Of a DNA stretch of 43,132 nucleotides, positions 8,145 through 16,442 are shown piece by piece (the stretch's first letter is position 1; every line of letters starts with the position of its first letter). This DNA is from Thermoplasma sp. (lineage in GTDB: Archaea; Thermoplasmatota; Thermoplasmata; Thermoplasmatales; Thermoplasmataceae): contig NZ_JAGDXM010000019.1 in the NCBI RefSeq assembly GCF_023256435.1, positions 1-43,132 on the forward strand, in the 5' to 3' direction. Position numbers and translations under genes: made by a program. Under the pieces are notes generated by a model, which was given only the letters and a program-made list of their open reading frames with translations, made no database searches and had not been told where the DNA came from.

Positions 8145-9344
8145 TTATGAGACGAGAACGTCTTCGAGTACGTCTCTGTCCATAAGTATATGCGAGATCA
8201 GACAGAATTCATCTGGCTTGTGGGCGTTCTCCTCTATCGTCGTGAACCACACGACTGCTGGCATGCCAAGCCTCCTGAAAAATGCGGCGCATGTTCCTCC
8301 GCCGATGCCTATGGCCCTGGGTTCCTTTCCCCTCTTCTTTTTTATTGATTCCTTCAGTCTCGTCACAACTTCTGAATCTTCCGGAGTCTTCGCCGGTGCT
8401 TGTTCCTTCTGTATGAGTTCGTAAGTTATTCTGGCTTTGCTCTCCTTCTGAAAACTGCTTATGGCGCCATCTATCGTTTTCAGAACGTCATCAAGATTGT
8501 ACTCCGGCAGGACTCTGCAGTCAAAGTAAAAGACGTCTGTTCCAGGTATTGTATTGACGTTGTCCACATTCTTTTCATGTTTAGTGGGCTCAAAGGTAGA
8601 ATATGGAACGTTGAAGAGATCGTCCCTTGCCGTGTATTTCTCATGAAGGATCTTATCGAGATCAAGCATGAACCTGGCACCTTCCCTGAAGGCGTTTATG
8701 GCGTTTACAGGCATGCTCGCATGCCACTGCTTGCCCATCACGCTGAATTTTACCCAGAGGATGCTCTTCTCCGCCACCTCTATTGTCATACCATCCTCGC
8801 TTCCAGCGTCCGGCACTATTATAAGATCGGATTTGCCGAATATATTCTTGTCAAGAAGGTACTGTATTCCGTATTTGCTTCCCATCTCCTCATCAGCAAC
8901 AAAAGCCACACCGAAGCCTATTTTGGACTTCAGATTCTTGACTTTCATATCTCTGAGGATAAGGAGCGCAGTGAACACAGCCTGACCATCATCCTCAGTT
9001 CCCCTTCCATACATCCTGTCTCCATCCACTGTAACGTCGAATGGCGGTTTTGTCCACAGTCCAGGATCGCCAACAGGAACAGTATCTATGTGAGCTACAA
9101 GCCAGAGCGTTTTCTGTGCATTTCCTGTCCTCAGGACTATGTTTGACCTGATCTTTCCGTATTCATCCTTGGTATCATATCTCTTGTAATCACTATAACC
9201 AAGCTCTTTCAATATCTTTTCCAATTCGTCTGCCCTGTTCTTTTCTCCTTCTCCACCGGAGGCTGGGGATATGGCCGGTATCCTTATAATTCTCCTCGCA
9301 ACCTCAATTACAAAATCCCTATCTGGCATAGAAATGAGATCCAT
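8145..9344 (-). CDS. M20-family metallopeptidase (ArgE/DapE/CPG2-like)
   Basis: A zinc amidohydrolase of about 399 residues. Metal-site motifs are LVAHIDTVPVGD and GRGTEDDGQ (bridging aspartate), the catalytic ADEEMGS, and IIVPDAGSEDG. A C-terminal IGGGTCAAFFRRLGMPAVVW matches the family's last metal region, with the later HKPDEF. The central dimerisation domain holds WHASMPVNAINAF. The substrate could be a dipeptide or an acylated amino acid. I chose ATG 9344 because AATTTTAA is centred about 27 bases before it. In-frame GTG 9365 and ATG 9329 are alternatives. Confidence 0.88.
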   Translation of the reverse strand: MDLISMPDRDFVIEVARRIIRIPAISPASGGEGEKNRADELEKILKELGYSDYKRYDTKDEYGKIRSNIVLRTGNAQKTLWLVAHIDTVPVGDPGLWTKPPFDVTVDGDRMYGRGTEDDGQAVFTALLILRDMKVKNLKSKIGFGVAFVADEEMGSKYGIQYLLDKNIFGKSDLIIVPDAGSEDGMTIEVAEKSILWVKFSVMGKQWHASMPVNAINAFREGARFMLDLDKILHEKYTARDDLFNVPYSTFEPTKHEKNVDNVNTIPGTDVFYFDCRVLPEYNLDDVLKTIDGAISSFQKESKARITYELIQKEQAPAKTPEDSEVVTRLKESIKKKRGKEPRAIGIGGGTCAAFFRRLGMPAVVWFTTIEENAHKPDEFCLISHILMDRDVLEDVLVS

Positions 9345-9366
9345 GTCGGAGTATATCGCTAACACG

Positions 9367-9374
9367 TTAAAATT
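9367..9374 (-). promoter_or_regulatory. TATA box of the M20 peptidase gene
   Basis: TTAAAATT (AATTTTAA on the gene strand) is centred 26-27 bases from the ATG at 9344. Confidence 0.45.
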
Positions 9375-9417
9375 TTCCCTGTCTTATCCGCATCGCATGG
9401 ATCTGATACGTTTGACA

Positions 9418-9468
9418 TATGCATAACCACACTGCCATTCAATCTGAAGAAGATGAACAATATGCATA
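9418..9468. repeat. paired TATGCATA palindromes in a divergent promoter region
   Basis: Two copies of the self-complementary TATGCATA (9418-9425 and 9461-9468) lie 43 bases apart, between the M20 gene and the divergent membrane-protein gene. The second is part of TGAACAATATGCATA, which recurs exactly at 20543-20557. This could be a regulator site; chance is not excluded. Confidence 0.3.
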
Positions 9469-9604
9469 GCAGCGATGTTTCCTGTCTGCATTGTTATAAC
9501 CGTAATAGAGTATATGTCATGAGATGCGTCGTACTGAATCGAAGAAACATACCGATGAGAAGCCCCGCCACCGGCAAAGATTTAACATAGTATAAGTTGC
9601 CCTA

Positions 9605-10192
9605 ATGATGTTTCACAGACCAGAGTATGCATATATATACAGAGGCATAACAGTTATGGTCGCCTTCACAATAATGGTAGATATTCTGCAATCTCTGGTG
9701 CGTATATATTTACCTCTTTCCAGCCTCAATTTCATAGTATTTTACATAAATACCTTTTCCCTGGGGATACTGTTTGCTCTCCTCATTACATATGGATTTC
9801 TTGAGGGATCTACATCCATAAAAATATCTGCCATCTTTCTTCTGGCCTATTTTATAATGGACTATTCCAGGCCGCTGATCGTGCCTCATGCGGACGTAAG
9901 TTTTTCGGCTCTTTATGGTTTTTTACTGCTCTTTCTGCCCATAACCTCCAGAACACTTGCTCTGTTCTATTATCCAAATATGCTAACAAGATTTCTCACG
10001 CTAATATTCTTCGTAGTTGGTACAGCATCCGCACTGATAACCTTTCATGGACTCATATACATCCACCATCCTATGAAGCACATCCAATTCGAACTCCTGA
10101 TGATGTATCTTATATTATCGCTCCTGTCATCCATTATGATATTCTGGTATGCGAAAAAGCATGCCCGGCATCAGGATGAACCTGTGCAATGA
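9605..10192 (+). CDS. unknown integral membrane protein, six predicted segments
   Basis: A 195-residue hydrophobic protein with about six membrane helices (roughly residues 15-38, 42-64, 70-92, 97-120, 127-152 and 158-182) and a short basic/acidic tail KKHARHQDEPVQ. No catalytic or transport motif is visible and I recognise no family. A TATA-like ATTTAACAT at 9580-9588 is about 22-25 bases before the ATG pair at 9605/9608, so it is likely leaderless. It converges on the HAD phosphatase gene, with 10 bases between. Confidence 0.7.
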   Translation: MMFHRPEYAYIYRGITVMVAFTIMVDILQSLVRIYLPLSSLNFIVFYINTFSLGILFALLITYGFLEGSTSIKISAIFLLAYFIMDYSRPLIVPHADVSFSALYGFLLLFLPITSRTLALFYYPNMLTRFLTLIFFVVGTASALITFHGLIYIHHPMKHIQFELLMMYLILSLLSSIMIFWYAKKHARHQDEPVQ

Positions 10193-10202
10193 TATTTTCG
10201 TT

Positions 10203-10841
10203 TCAGGCCTTTATATCATCCTTCAACATCTGGATTAGTTTTCTCATATCGTAGCCCAGTGGTATCTCACCATTGATGCCTCTGTTGCCTATCACGAAGG
10301 CCTTGGAAGAATTCTCATGGATCTTTCCGTTTTCCATCTGATCTCCGATCGATACAGTCTCATTCCTTGATATTTGAAGCTTCATCTGAAGATTCTGTAC
10401 TGCTATGTCTTTGTGCTCAGGTATGACTTGTATCCTACCATACGGTTCAACGAAGCCATGTTCATCTGTGCCTATGACGTTTGATATATTGTAGTCCAAC
10501 TTCATACTCTCGCTCAGTATATCAAAAAGCCAGGATATACCTCCAGAAACAACAGCAGTTATCACACCTGAATTCCTGAGCGTTTCTATAACCTCCATAA
10601 CGCCTTCTCTGATCCTTATTTCACGTAGGATTTCCTTGATGTCATTCTTCGTCAATCTCGGATGCATCCTCAGCCATGCCATAACGTCGCTTCTGAAAAA
10701 CTCCTCGTATGTAATAAAACCATTTTTATAAAGTCTGAAATTTCTGTGGTTGTCTGTTCGCAGGCGTCGATGAACATATTCCCAGCTGCTAGGCTCCTCC
10801 GTTAACGTGCCATCCATATCAAAAATGGCCAGTCTTATCAT
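10203..10841 (-). CDS. HAD-superfamily phosphatase, SerB-like
   Basis: A 212-residue HAD hydrolase with motif I DMDGTLTEE (nucleophile and acid aspartates), motif II VVSGGISW, a lysine in EHKDIAV and motif III SIGDQMENG. The motif order and the cap between motifs I and II resemble phosphoserine phosphatase, but substrate residues cannot be checked. ATG 10841 is preferred over GTG 10847 because AAGGA lies 8 bases before it. It follows proS on the same strand with only 12 bases between, suggesting one operon. Confidence 0.85.
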   Translation of the reverse strand: MIRLAIFDMDGTLTEEPSSWEYVHRRLRTDNHRNFRLYKNGFITYEEFFRSDVMAWLRMHPRLTKNDIKEILREIRIREGVMEVIETLRNSGVITAVVSGGISWLFDILSESMKLDYNISNVIGTDEHGFVEPYGRIQVIPEHKDIAVQNLQMKLQISRNETVSIGDQMENGKIHENSSKAFVIGNRGINGEIPLGYDMRKLIQMLKDDIKA

Positions 10842-10853
10842 CTGCACTATCCT

Positions 10854-12242
10854 TCAATAAGATCTGGAAAAGACGGCCAATTTACCTTCCTTACCGCACA
10901 CCACACATTTGCCAGTCTCCTTCGCGTCAACCATGAACCCGAGTGCGGATTTCTCTGTCTTCGCCTCTATGCTGTCTGAACATTCCTTCGAACCACACCA
11001 GAACGCTGTTATAAGACCGTCCCTATTGAATTCTTCAATACTGGAGGCCTTAAACACATGCTCATTGAACTGCCTTTTCGCATCGTCCATCATCTTCTCT
11101 CTTATCCTTATGAGCGTGTCCGGTATCTCGTATATGAGTTTCGATCTGTCTATTGTTATCTTACCAGGAATGTTCCGCATGGATAATGTGACAGTCTTAT
11201 TTTTGACCTCTCTCTCCCCTATCTCTATCCTGAGCGGGACTCCTCTCATCTCCCAGTCATTGAATTTATAACCCGGGGTGAAGTTTTCTCTGTCGTCAAC
11301 CTTCACACGAACGTTTATGCTGTTCAGGGTGTTCTCAATATCCCTGGCATATTCCATTACTCCATCACCGGGGATCGGAACTATTATTACCTGTATAGGT
11401 GCCACGTCAGGCGGAAGTATGAGACCTTTATCATCTCCATGTATGCCTATGATGGCGGCCAGCAACCTCTCGCTCATACCATAGGTTGTCTGATGAGCAT
11501 AATCGAATGTTCCGTCTTCCTTGAGATATTTTATGTCATAGTTCTTCGAAAAGTTTGTGCCGTACTGGTGTATCGTACCTATCTGCAGCGATCTGCCTGA
11601 GGGGAGAACGGTATCAAAAGCGATGGTATACATGGCTCCTGGGAACTTATCCCAGTCTGGCCTCTGATCGTAGAAGTACGGGAGACAAAGCTGGGCGGAT
11701 ATTTCCCTCCATATCTCCTTGTACTGATCCATCTGCGCTTCAGCATCCTCGTAGGTCGCATGGGCAGTATGAGCCTCAAAGAAGTGTATTTCCCTTATCC
11801 TTATGAAGGAACGGGTATGCTTGGTCTCATACCTGTAGACGCTGACTATCTGGTATATTTTCAGCGGAAGATCAGCATGAGATCTGACCCAAAGTGAGAA
11901 CATTGGATACATCGCAGATTCGCTTGTGGGACGCAACGCGAGTTCCTCCTCAAGGTTCTCCTTGCCTCCTTTGGTGACCCAGTAAATCTCATTTTCGAAA
12001 CCCCTTATGTGTTCAAACTCAACCTCAAGCATGCTGCGGCCTATGAGAACTGGAAAGTTAACCTCTTGAAAATTCCTCTTATCCACCGCCTTTCTAACTA
12101 TTGAATCGATCAGACTCATTATCTTCCAGCCATAGGGAAGCCACACATTCATTCCCTTCACTGGGTACCTTTTATCGCTTAGTCCCGCAAGTGTGATTAT
12201 CTCGTTATACCATTCGCTGAAGTTATCCTTCTTGTTCTCCAT
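10854..12242 (-). CDS. proS: prolyl-tRNA synthetase (archaeal/eukaryotic type)
   Basis: This 462-residue class II synthetase charges tRNA-Pro. Motif 2 is VYRYETKHTRSFIRIREIHFFEAHTAH, the ATP/proline pocket includes RPTSESAMYP, and motif 3 lies near MSERLLAAIIGIHGDD. The anticodon-binding domain follows (PIQVIIVPIPG). The short C-terminal zinc domain has FWCGSKEC and CVVCG and ends in tyrosine (FSRSY), typical of the archaeal form; there is no bacterial editing insertion. The ATG at 12242 is leaderless, with ATTTAAAT centred 27 bases upstream. Confidence 0.97.
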   Translation of the reverse strand: MENKKDNFSEWYNEIITLAGLSDKRYPVKGMNVWLPYGWKIMSLIDSIVRKAVDKRNFQEVNFPVLIGRSMLEVEFEHIRGFENEIYWVTKGGKENLEEELALRPTSESAMYPMFSLWVRSHADLPLKIYQIVSVYRYETKHTRSFIRIREIHFFEAHTAHATYEDAEAQMDQYKEIWREISAQLCLPYFYDQRPDWDKFPGAMYTIAFDTVLPSGRSLQIGTIHQYGTNFSKNYDIKYLKEDGTFDYAHQTTYGMSERLLAAIIGIHGDDKGLILPPDVAPIQVIIVPIPGDGVMEYARDIENTLNSINVRVKVDDRENFTPGYKFNDWEMRGVPLRIEIGEREVKNKTVTLSMRNIPGKITIDRSKLIYEIPDTLIRIREKMMDDAKRQFNEHVFKASSIEEFNRDGLITAFWCGSKECSDSIEAKTEKSALGFMVDAKETGKCVVCGKEGKLAVFSRSY

Positions 12243-12265
12243 TTTGCTTAGAATTTAAGAACGAT

Positions 12266-12273
12266 ATTTAAAT
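12266..12273 (-). promoter_or_regulatory. TATA box of proS
   Basis: ATTTAAAT is centred 27 bases before the proS ATG at 12242. Confidence 0.55.
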
Positions 12274-12304
12274 TTCTTTGTCTCTTCATATTGTGTTTCC
12301 GCAA

Positions 12305-12634
12305 TCATTTCTCCATCCTAAATTCTTCTATGACTGCACCAGGCCCAAATTTTACATAGAAACTCAGGGAATTCTTTTCGTTATTTATAACGACATGTCT
12401 TCCGTCTCGATAATTTCCATTTATTCTTAGTTCATCTATTTTATTAATTGGAGTATTCTGCAATGCCTTCTCGATCATGTTTCTGAACTCGGCAGCACAT
12501 ATGTCGCAGCAGAAGAACAGATCCTCACCGAACATCTCCTCGTGATGATCGCCCCATGTTGCTCCGCAAAGCGCACAACCGGTGGCCTTGCTACCGGCCC
12601 TGACTCCGTTGACGATTATATTCAAGTCATTCAC
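12305..12634 (-). CDS. TA0938-type zinc-binding protein
   Basis: A 109-residue protein that I recognise from memory as the Thermoplasma family TA0938, known structurally but without assigned function. Four cysteines make a probable zinc site: C20-x2-C23 (TGCALCGATWGDHHEE) and C43-x2-C46 (FFCCDICAAEF). The rest is mixed helix and strand, ending SFYVKFGPGAVIEEFRMEK. I chose GTG 12634, which overlaps the upstream gene's stop by 8 bases; TTG at 12649 is the longer alternative. Co-translation with the zinc-finger/heme-oxygenase-like gene suggests that the two products work together. Confidence 0.82.
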   Translation of the reverse strand: MNDLNIIVNGVRAGSKATGCALCGATWGDHHEEMFGEDLFFCCDICAAEFRNMIEKALQNTPINKIDELRINGNYRDGRHVVINNEKNSLSFYVKFGPGAVIEEFRMEK

Positions 12635-13508
12635 CCCAAGCGGCTTCAAGCATTCTTGATCTTCTCAGCCTCGCGTTTAAATATAAATAAAAAGCGTCCA
12701 TCGAACGGATCATTATTGATCTTGTTGTAAGATCGTCCATGGTCTCCGATTCCACTATCTTCAAAGCTTTTCCAGCATGATCCACGTCCGCTTTATAACC
12801 TTCCATCAGAAAATCCCGTACCTCCTGTGGATATTCTGAACTATTGAGTATGCCTGGATCGAAGTAATGCATCTTGGCACCATCATCCACAAGCGTCCTG
12901 TCGGCAACAAGTTCAAGCACATGCATTGCACCCATAGTATCCACCCAGGAATAGTGACTGGATATACTATACCAAACCTCAATTGCCTTCGAGGTCTCCG
13001 GTAACGGTGTGTATTCCATTATACGTTTTCTTGTCATGCCAAGAGCCTCACCCATCCTGATGAGCAGATCGAGATGCGATGGTCTTCCGTTGAAGCCTAT
13101 GTATTCCGTCGCCACGTTCTCAATCTCATAATTGAATGCTTCTTCTGAAGTTGTGGAATGTATAACGGATGAAAGAGTCCTGATCCAGTTTCTGAGGAAA
13201 AATCTGTGTTCAATAACGTATCCTAGCAATACTGGAATGCTTGGCCTCTGCATTGCCTGTATGAATGGATGCGGATCTGTGTAGAATTTTCTAATGAATG
13301 CGAGTCTCGCCCATTTCGCCAAGGATACTTGCGGAGAGAATACCATATCGAAGGCTTCTTCCAAATCAGAATAATCCATATACTTACCTCCCAGCTCGGC
13401 ATAGATCCATGAGGTGTGGTTTGCATCACCCCTGATTGACATATTTCCGAAATGAACGCCGAGATCATGAAGCGTCTGCACTTTACCCTCACATACTGGA
13501 CAGATCAT
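12627..13508 (-). CDS. zinc-finger plus heme-oxygenase-like (TenA/PqqC/CADD-like) protein
   Basis: A 293-residue protein. The N-terminus has a C2H2-like finger, C3-x2-C6-x7-H14-x4-H19 (CPVC...LHDLGVHF). The remainder looks like the all-helical heme-oxygenase-like fold. It has IEHRFFLRNW, a central ENVATEYIGFNGRPSHLDLLIRMGEALG resembling the PqqC/CADD core, and KADVDHAGKAL near the end, like the D-x2-H metal site of heme-oxygenase-like diiron oxidases. Reaction unknown. ATG 13508 is 26-27 bases from a TATA-like ATTTAAAT; ATG 13517 is the alternative. It overlaps the TA0938-type gene. Confidence 0.7.
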   Translation of the reverse strand: MICPVCEGKVQTLHDLGVHFGNMSIRGDANHTSWIYAELGGKYMDYSDLEEAFDMVFSPQVSLAKWARLAFIRKFYTDPHPFIQAMQRPSIPVLLGYVIEHRFFLRNWIRTLSSVIHSTTSEEAFNYEIENVATEYIGFNGRPSHLDLLIRMGEALGMTRKRIMEYTPLPETSKAIEVWYSISSHYSWVDTMGAMHVLELVADRTLVDDGAKMHYFDPGILNSSEYPQEVRDFLMEGYKADVDHAGKALKIVESETMDDLTTRSIMIRSMDAFYLYLNARLRRSRMLEAAWGE

Positions 13509-13527
13509 AGTGTACATATACTTAAAG

Positions 13528-13547
13528 TCTATTTAAATTTAAATAGA
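13528..13547. promoter_or_regulatory. perfect 20-base palindrome containing the TATA box
   Basis: TCTATTTAAATTTAAATAGA is a perfect palindrome. Its left half includes the ATTTAAAT centred 26-27 bases before the ATG at 13508. It could be a symmetric promoter or an operator overlapping the TATA box. Confidence 0.5.
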
Positions 13548-13663
13548 TTTAGAATGATATATATTTTAGAATAGTGATTGCTATAATCATGCATTGAACA
13601 AATTGAGTGCGAGAACACTGCACCGATTGACCTTGAAAAATGACAAAATTTATGCCCTTCATT

Positions 13664-13677
13664 AAGATCTGCTTCCG
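13664..13677 (+). repeat. partial copy of a tRNA-Leu segment
   Basis: AAGATCTGCTTCCG differs at one base from AAGATCTGCCTCCG at 13739-13752 inside tRNA-Leu (anticodon loop 3' side and start of the variable arm), 75 bases downstream. It may be a tRNA remnant or chance. Confidence 0.3.
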
Positions 13678-13701
13678 CTGATCCTGAGGGTGAATGTATC
13701 T

Positions 13702-13786
13702 GCAGAGGTTGCCGAGTCAGGTCAAAGGCGGCAGACTCAAGATCTGCCTCCGTAGGGATTCGCCGGTTCGAATCCGGCCCTCTGCA
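13702..13786 (+). tRNA. tRNA-Leu (anticodon CAA)
   Basis: A class II tRNA with acceptor GCAGAGG/CCTCTGC and discriminator A. The anticodon stem is GCAGA/TCTGC with loop CTCAAGA, giving anticodon CAA for UUG codons. It has a long variable arm, and the T-stem/loop is GCCGGTTCGAATCCGGC. CCA is not encoded. I see no intron. The pcc1 gene starts 16 bases downstream. Confidence 0.97.
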
Positions 13787-13802
13787 TCTTGGAAGTGAGG
13801 AA

Positions 13803-14033
13803 ATGCGATCAGAACTTTTCATAGATGATCGGGATTGCGATCCATTTCTAAAAACCATTTCCCCAGATAATTATGGCAACATAAAGATGGAATGCAACAG
13901 CGAGAGAATAAAAATAACAATAGATGAAGATAAATATGGTACGGTATTCACATTATTGGACGATATACTGAGAAATTATGAGGTTTTCAAAAAAATAAGG
14001 GATCTTATGTCGCAGATCACTGTTCAACGTTGA
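13803..14033 (+). CDS. pcc1: KEOPS complex subunit Pcc1
   Basis: This 76-residue protein matches the Pcc1 dimerisation subunit of KEOPS, which makes t6A at position 37 of ANN-decoding tRNAs. The family pattern is visible in [26 protein letters not shown] and [16 protein letters not shown]. The site GTGAGG is just before the ATG, and the gene follows tRNA-Leu by 16 bases, so one transcript is plausible. Its last 17 bases overlap the 3' end of the convergent tfb gene. Confidence 0.85.
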   Translation: MRSELFIDDRDCDPFLKTISPDNYGNIKMECNSERIKITIDEDKYGTVFTLLDDILRNYEVFKKIRDLMSQITVQR

Positions 14034-14955
14034 GCTGCAGTTTTTCTGTCAGTTCCTTGTATCTGTTTCTTATGGTCACTTCGGTCACACCAGCTACCTC
14101 TGCGACCGCCCTCTGAGTTCTCCGTTCTCCAGTCATAAGTGATGCTATGTATATCGCAGCTGCTGCCACACCTGTCGGACCCTTACCGGACGTTAAACCG
14201 GCATTTTCAGCGGTTCTCAGTATCTCAAGTGCCTTGTTCCTGGTATCCATGGACAGCTTCAGCTTGGAGCAGAATCTGCTGATGTAGTCCTCAGCCTTTG
14301 AAGGCATTATGTTTAACTTCAAGTATCTGCTCATGATCCTGTATGTCCTGCCTATCTCCTTCTTCTTGACTCTGGTTACGGACGCTATCTCACCAAGAGT
14401 CCTAGGTACGTTTGTTATCCTGCATGCGGCATAAAGTGCTCCAGCAACTACGCCCTCTATGCTCCTTCCCCTGATCATGTTCTGTTTGACGGCTTTACGA
14501 TAAATGACCGCCGCTGTCTCCTTCACATCATCAGGTATGCTCAGATTCGAGGCCATTCTCTCAAGTTCCTGAAGCGCCTGGGAGAGGTTCCTCTCGGCGG
14601 CGTTTGAAACCTTAATTCTCTTCTGCCATTTCCTGAGCCTGTACAGCTGCGCTCTGTTCCTAGTGGGTATAGATCTTCCGTAAGAATCCTTATTCTTCCA
14701 TGATATATCTGTTGAAAGACCCTTATCGTGAATGGTGTACGTCATCGGAGAGCCGGCCCTTGCTCTGCTCTCATTCTGCTCTGAATCAAATGCCCTCCAT
14801 TCTGGACCCTGATCGATGTATGCATCCTCAATGACAGCTCCACATTCACCGCAAACAAGTTCACCGTGTTCATAATCTCTTATGAGGTTTGTGGAACCAC
14901 ATTCAGGGCATCTTTCTATCTCCTCTACCTTTTTCTTCTTCGTATTTTCAACCAT
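14017..14955 (-). CDS. tfb: transcription initiation factor TFB (first copy)
   Basis: This 312-residue archaeal TFIIB homologue recruits RNA polymerase to TBP-bound promoters. Its zinc ribbon has C16-x2-C19 and C35-x2-C38, followed by the B-finger region [16 protein letters not shown] and two cyclin repeats (about 115-205 and 215-305). The second repeat ends with the BRE-reading helix region [14 protein letters not shown] perfect GAGGTGAT lies a few bases before the ATG. It is second in an operon with gar1. Confidence 0.97.
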   Translation of the reverse strand: MVENTKKKKVEEIERCPECGSTNLIRDYEHGELVCGECGAVIEDAYIDQGPEWRAFDSEQNESRARAGSPMTYTIHDKGLSTDISWKNKDSYGRSIPTRNRAQLYRLRKWQKRIKVSNAAERNLSQALQELERMASNLSIPDDVKETAAVIYRKAVKQNMIRGRSIEGVVAGALYAACRITNVPRTLGEIASVTRVKKKEIGRTYRIMSRYLKLNIMPSKAEDYISRFCSKLKLSMDTRNKALEILRTAENAGLTSGKGPTGVAAAAIYIASLMTGERRTQRAVAEVAGVTEVTIRNRYKELTEKLQLNVEQ

Positions 14956-14966
14956 CCTAAATCACC

Positions 14967-15173
14967 TCAATTAACATAAACAACATCTGTCTGCACGCCC
15001 TGACTGTCCAAACTAACGAGCCCATAGGGCTCATCTACAGGTCCCATTATCTTGACGAGTACCCCTATCTTCTTTCCACTAGCATCGTATATCTTAGTCT
15101 TCAGATCCAGGGGCTTATCCAGCTGAATCACCATATCTCTACCTCTGATGTTGGTTACCTTATAAGCGTGCAT
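14967..15173 (-). CDS. gar1: H/ACA ribonucleoprotein subunit Gar1
   Basis: A 68-residue small beta-barrel protein of H/ACA RNPs, which guide pseudouridylation. The pattern IGVLVKIMGPVDEPYGLVS is the Gar1 core. The gene order gar1-tfb is common in euryarchaea and supports the call. A TATA-like TTTAAATA (near 15199-15206 on the minus strand) is about 30 bases before the ATG. Confidence 0.92.
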   Translation of the reverse strand: MHAYKVTNIRGRDMVIQLDKPLDLKTKIYDASGKKIGVLVKIMGPVDEPYGLVSLDSQGVQTDVVYVN

Positions 15174-15482
15174 TCAGATTATCATATCACATCGAAGTAT
15201 TTAAACATTACGAAATGTATTTAAGTTTTTTATTTCCATTATTAAAACTTTGATGTCAAAAATCGTCCACTGCATCGAAAATAACTGGATAAAGTCTACT
15301 TGCTATTTAATGATAATAAATCAATATTAATAATAGTAATCATTTAAAAATATCAGTGAACATAGTATAAATCACAATTCTATTATGGAAAAATATCTAT
15401 TTAGAAGATCCTGCATAAACCATACGTCTCCTTTCGGTAACAATTCGATAATGATTTATCGCCGGTAATACTACAGGTAGGA
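15174..15482. other. 309-base A+T-rich gap between divergent genes
   Basis: This stretch holds the gar1 promoter at its left and the GTPase promoter at its right. A perfect hairpin, CGATAA (15446-15451) with TTATCG (15456-15461), overlaps the TATA-like ATTTATCG centred about 25 bases before ATG 15483. The middle (15230-15400) is simple A+T-rich sequence without open frames or a clear fold. Confidence 0.4.
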
Positions 15483-16442
15483 ATGCTACTAAAGATACCC
15501 ACAGTGCTCAGGGGACAAGAGCTTATTGATAAGGCCTTTTCGAGGGCAAGTAGAATTGAAGAACCATATTATCCCGATAAGGTAGAAAGAATAAAGAAGG
15601 AGGTACAGGATCGGATATCGACCATTGAAAGTATAAGCGTATCCTTCCTTGATAGGCTTGTTAAAAAATTTCCGTCGATAAACAACCTTCATCCATTCTA
15701 CAGCAGTCTCATAGATCTGATGTTCGATATAGATCAGTATAAGATCTCACTATCGAAGATCGACCGAACGGCACAGATGATAGAACAGATAAGCGGCGAT
15801 CATATAAGAAGACTGAAAGCTGTAAAAACCGTGGAGGATGCAAACAGAATAATGAGATCCTACTACGGTAGATTTGCCTCCATAGTACATGAAATAGATC
15901 AGGATCTCGTGTTTCTCGGAAAATGCAGAGATTACATGAAGAAGATACCAGACATAGATGTAAATCTGCGTACATATATAATAGCTGGTATGCCAAACGT
16001 TGGTAAGAGTTCCCTGCTGGCTGCATTGACCACAAAGAAGCCCCAGATCGCGCCCTACCCATTCACAACCAAATCTGTATTGATCGGAATTGCCGAGCAT
16101 GGGCATGAAAGAATACAGTTCATAGATACCCCTGGAATACTTGATCGCGATTTCAGTGAGATGAATCAGATCGAAAAGAATGCTGTTCTTGCCCTGAGGC
16201 ATATTCAGGGTACAGTCATATTTCTCTTTGATTACAGCGATGAATCCCTATATTCATCGGAAATGCAGGAGCATCTCTATAGACAGATAAAGGATCATAT
16301 TAATCCGAATGTTATTAGGGTTCAGACGAAAATGGACATAAGCAAAGAAAAGAGGGAAGAGATAGCCATTTCCGTCAACTCCGAGGGTGGCCTTGATCCA
16401 CTCAAGAATGTCATATTCGGAGGGAGTGATGATCATGTATGA
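15483..16442 (+). CDS. NOG1-like GTPase
   Basis: A 319-residue TRAFAC GTPase of the NOG1 branch, linked to large-subunit ribosome assembly. Residues 1-160 form the helical N-terminal domain. G1 is GMPNVGKSS (169-177), switch I contains APYPFTTKSVLIG and G3 is DTPG (215-218). The usual G4 NKxD is replaced by QTKMD, which still keeps KxD. The protein lacks the long C-terminal extension of eukaryotic NOG1. It probably starts leaderless at ATG 15483. Its stop overlaps the start of gltX. Confidence 0.9.
   Translation: MLLKIPTVLRGQELIDKAFSRASRIEEPYYPDKVERIKKEVQDRISTIESISVSFLDRLVKKFPSINNLHPFYSSLIDLMFDIDQYKISLSKIDRTAQMIEQISGDHIRRLKAVKTVEDANRIMRSYYGRFASIVHEIDQDLVFLGKCRDYMKKIPDIDVNLRTYIIAGMPNVGKSSLLAALTTKKPQIAPYPFTTKSVLIGIAEHGHERIQFIDTPGILDRDFSEMNQIEKNAVLALRHIQGTVIFLFDYSDESLYSSEMQEHLYRQIKDHINPNVIRVQTKMDISKEKREEIAISVNSEGGLDPLKNVIFGGSDDHV

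Noticed and set aside
8400-9146. Long plus-strand frame of 248 residues
   Set aside because: It is wholly antisense to the M20 peptidase, whose metal-site motifs are all intact; the antisense translation shows no family pattern.
13529-13858. 109-residue minus-strand frame
   Set aside because: It runs antisense through tRNA-Leu; its translation simply reflects the tRNA sequence.
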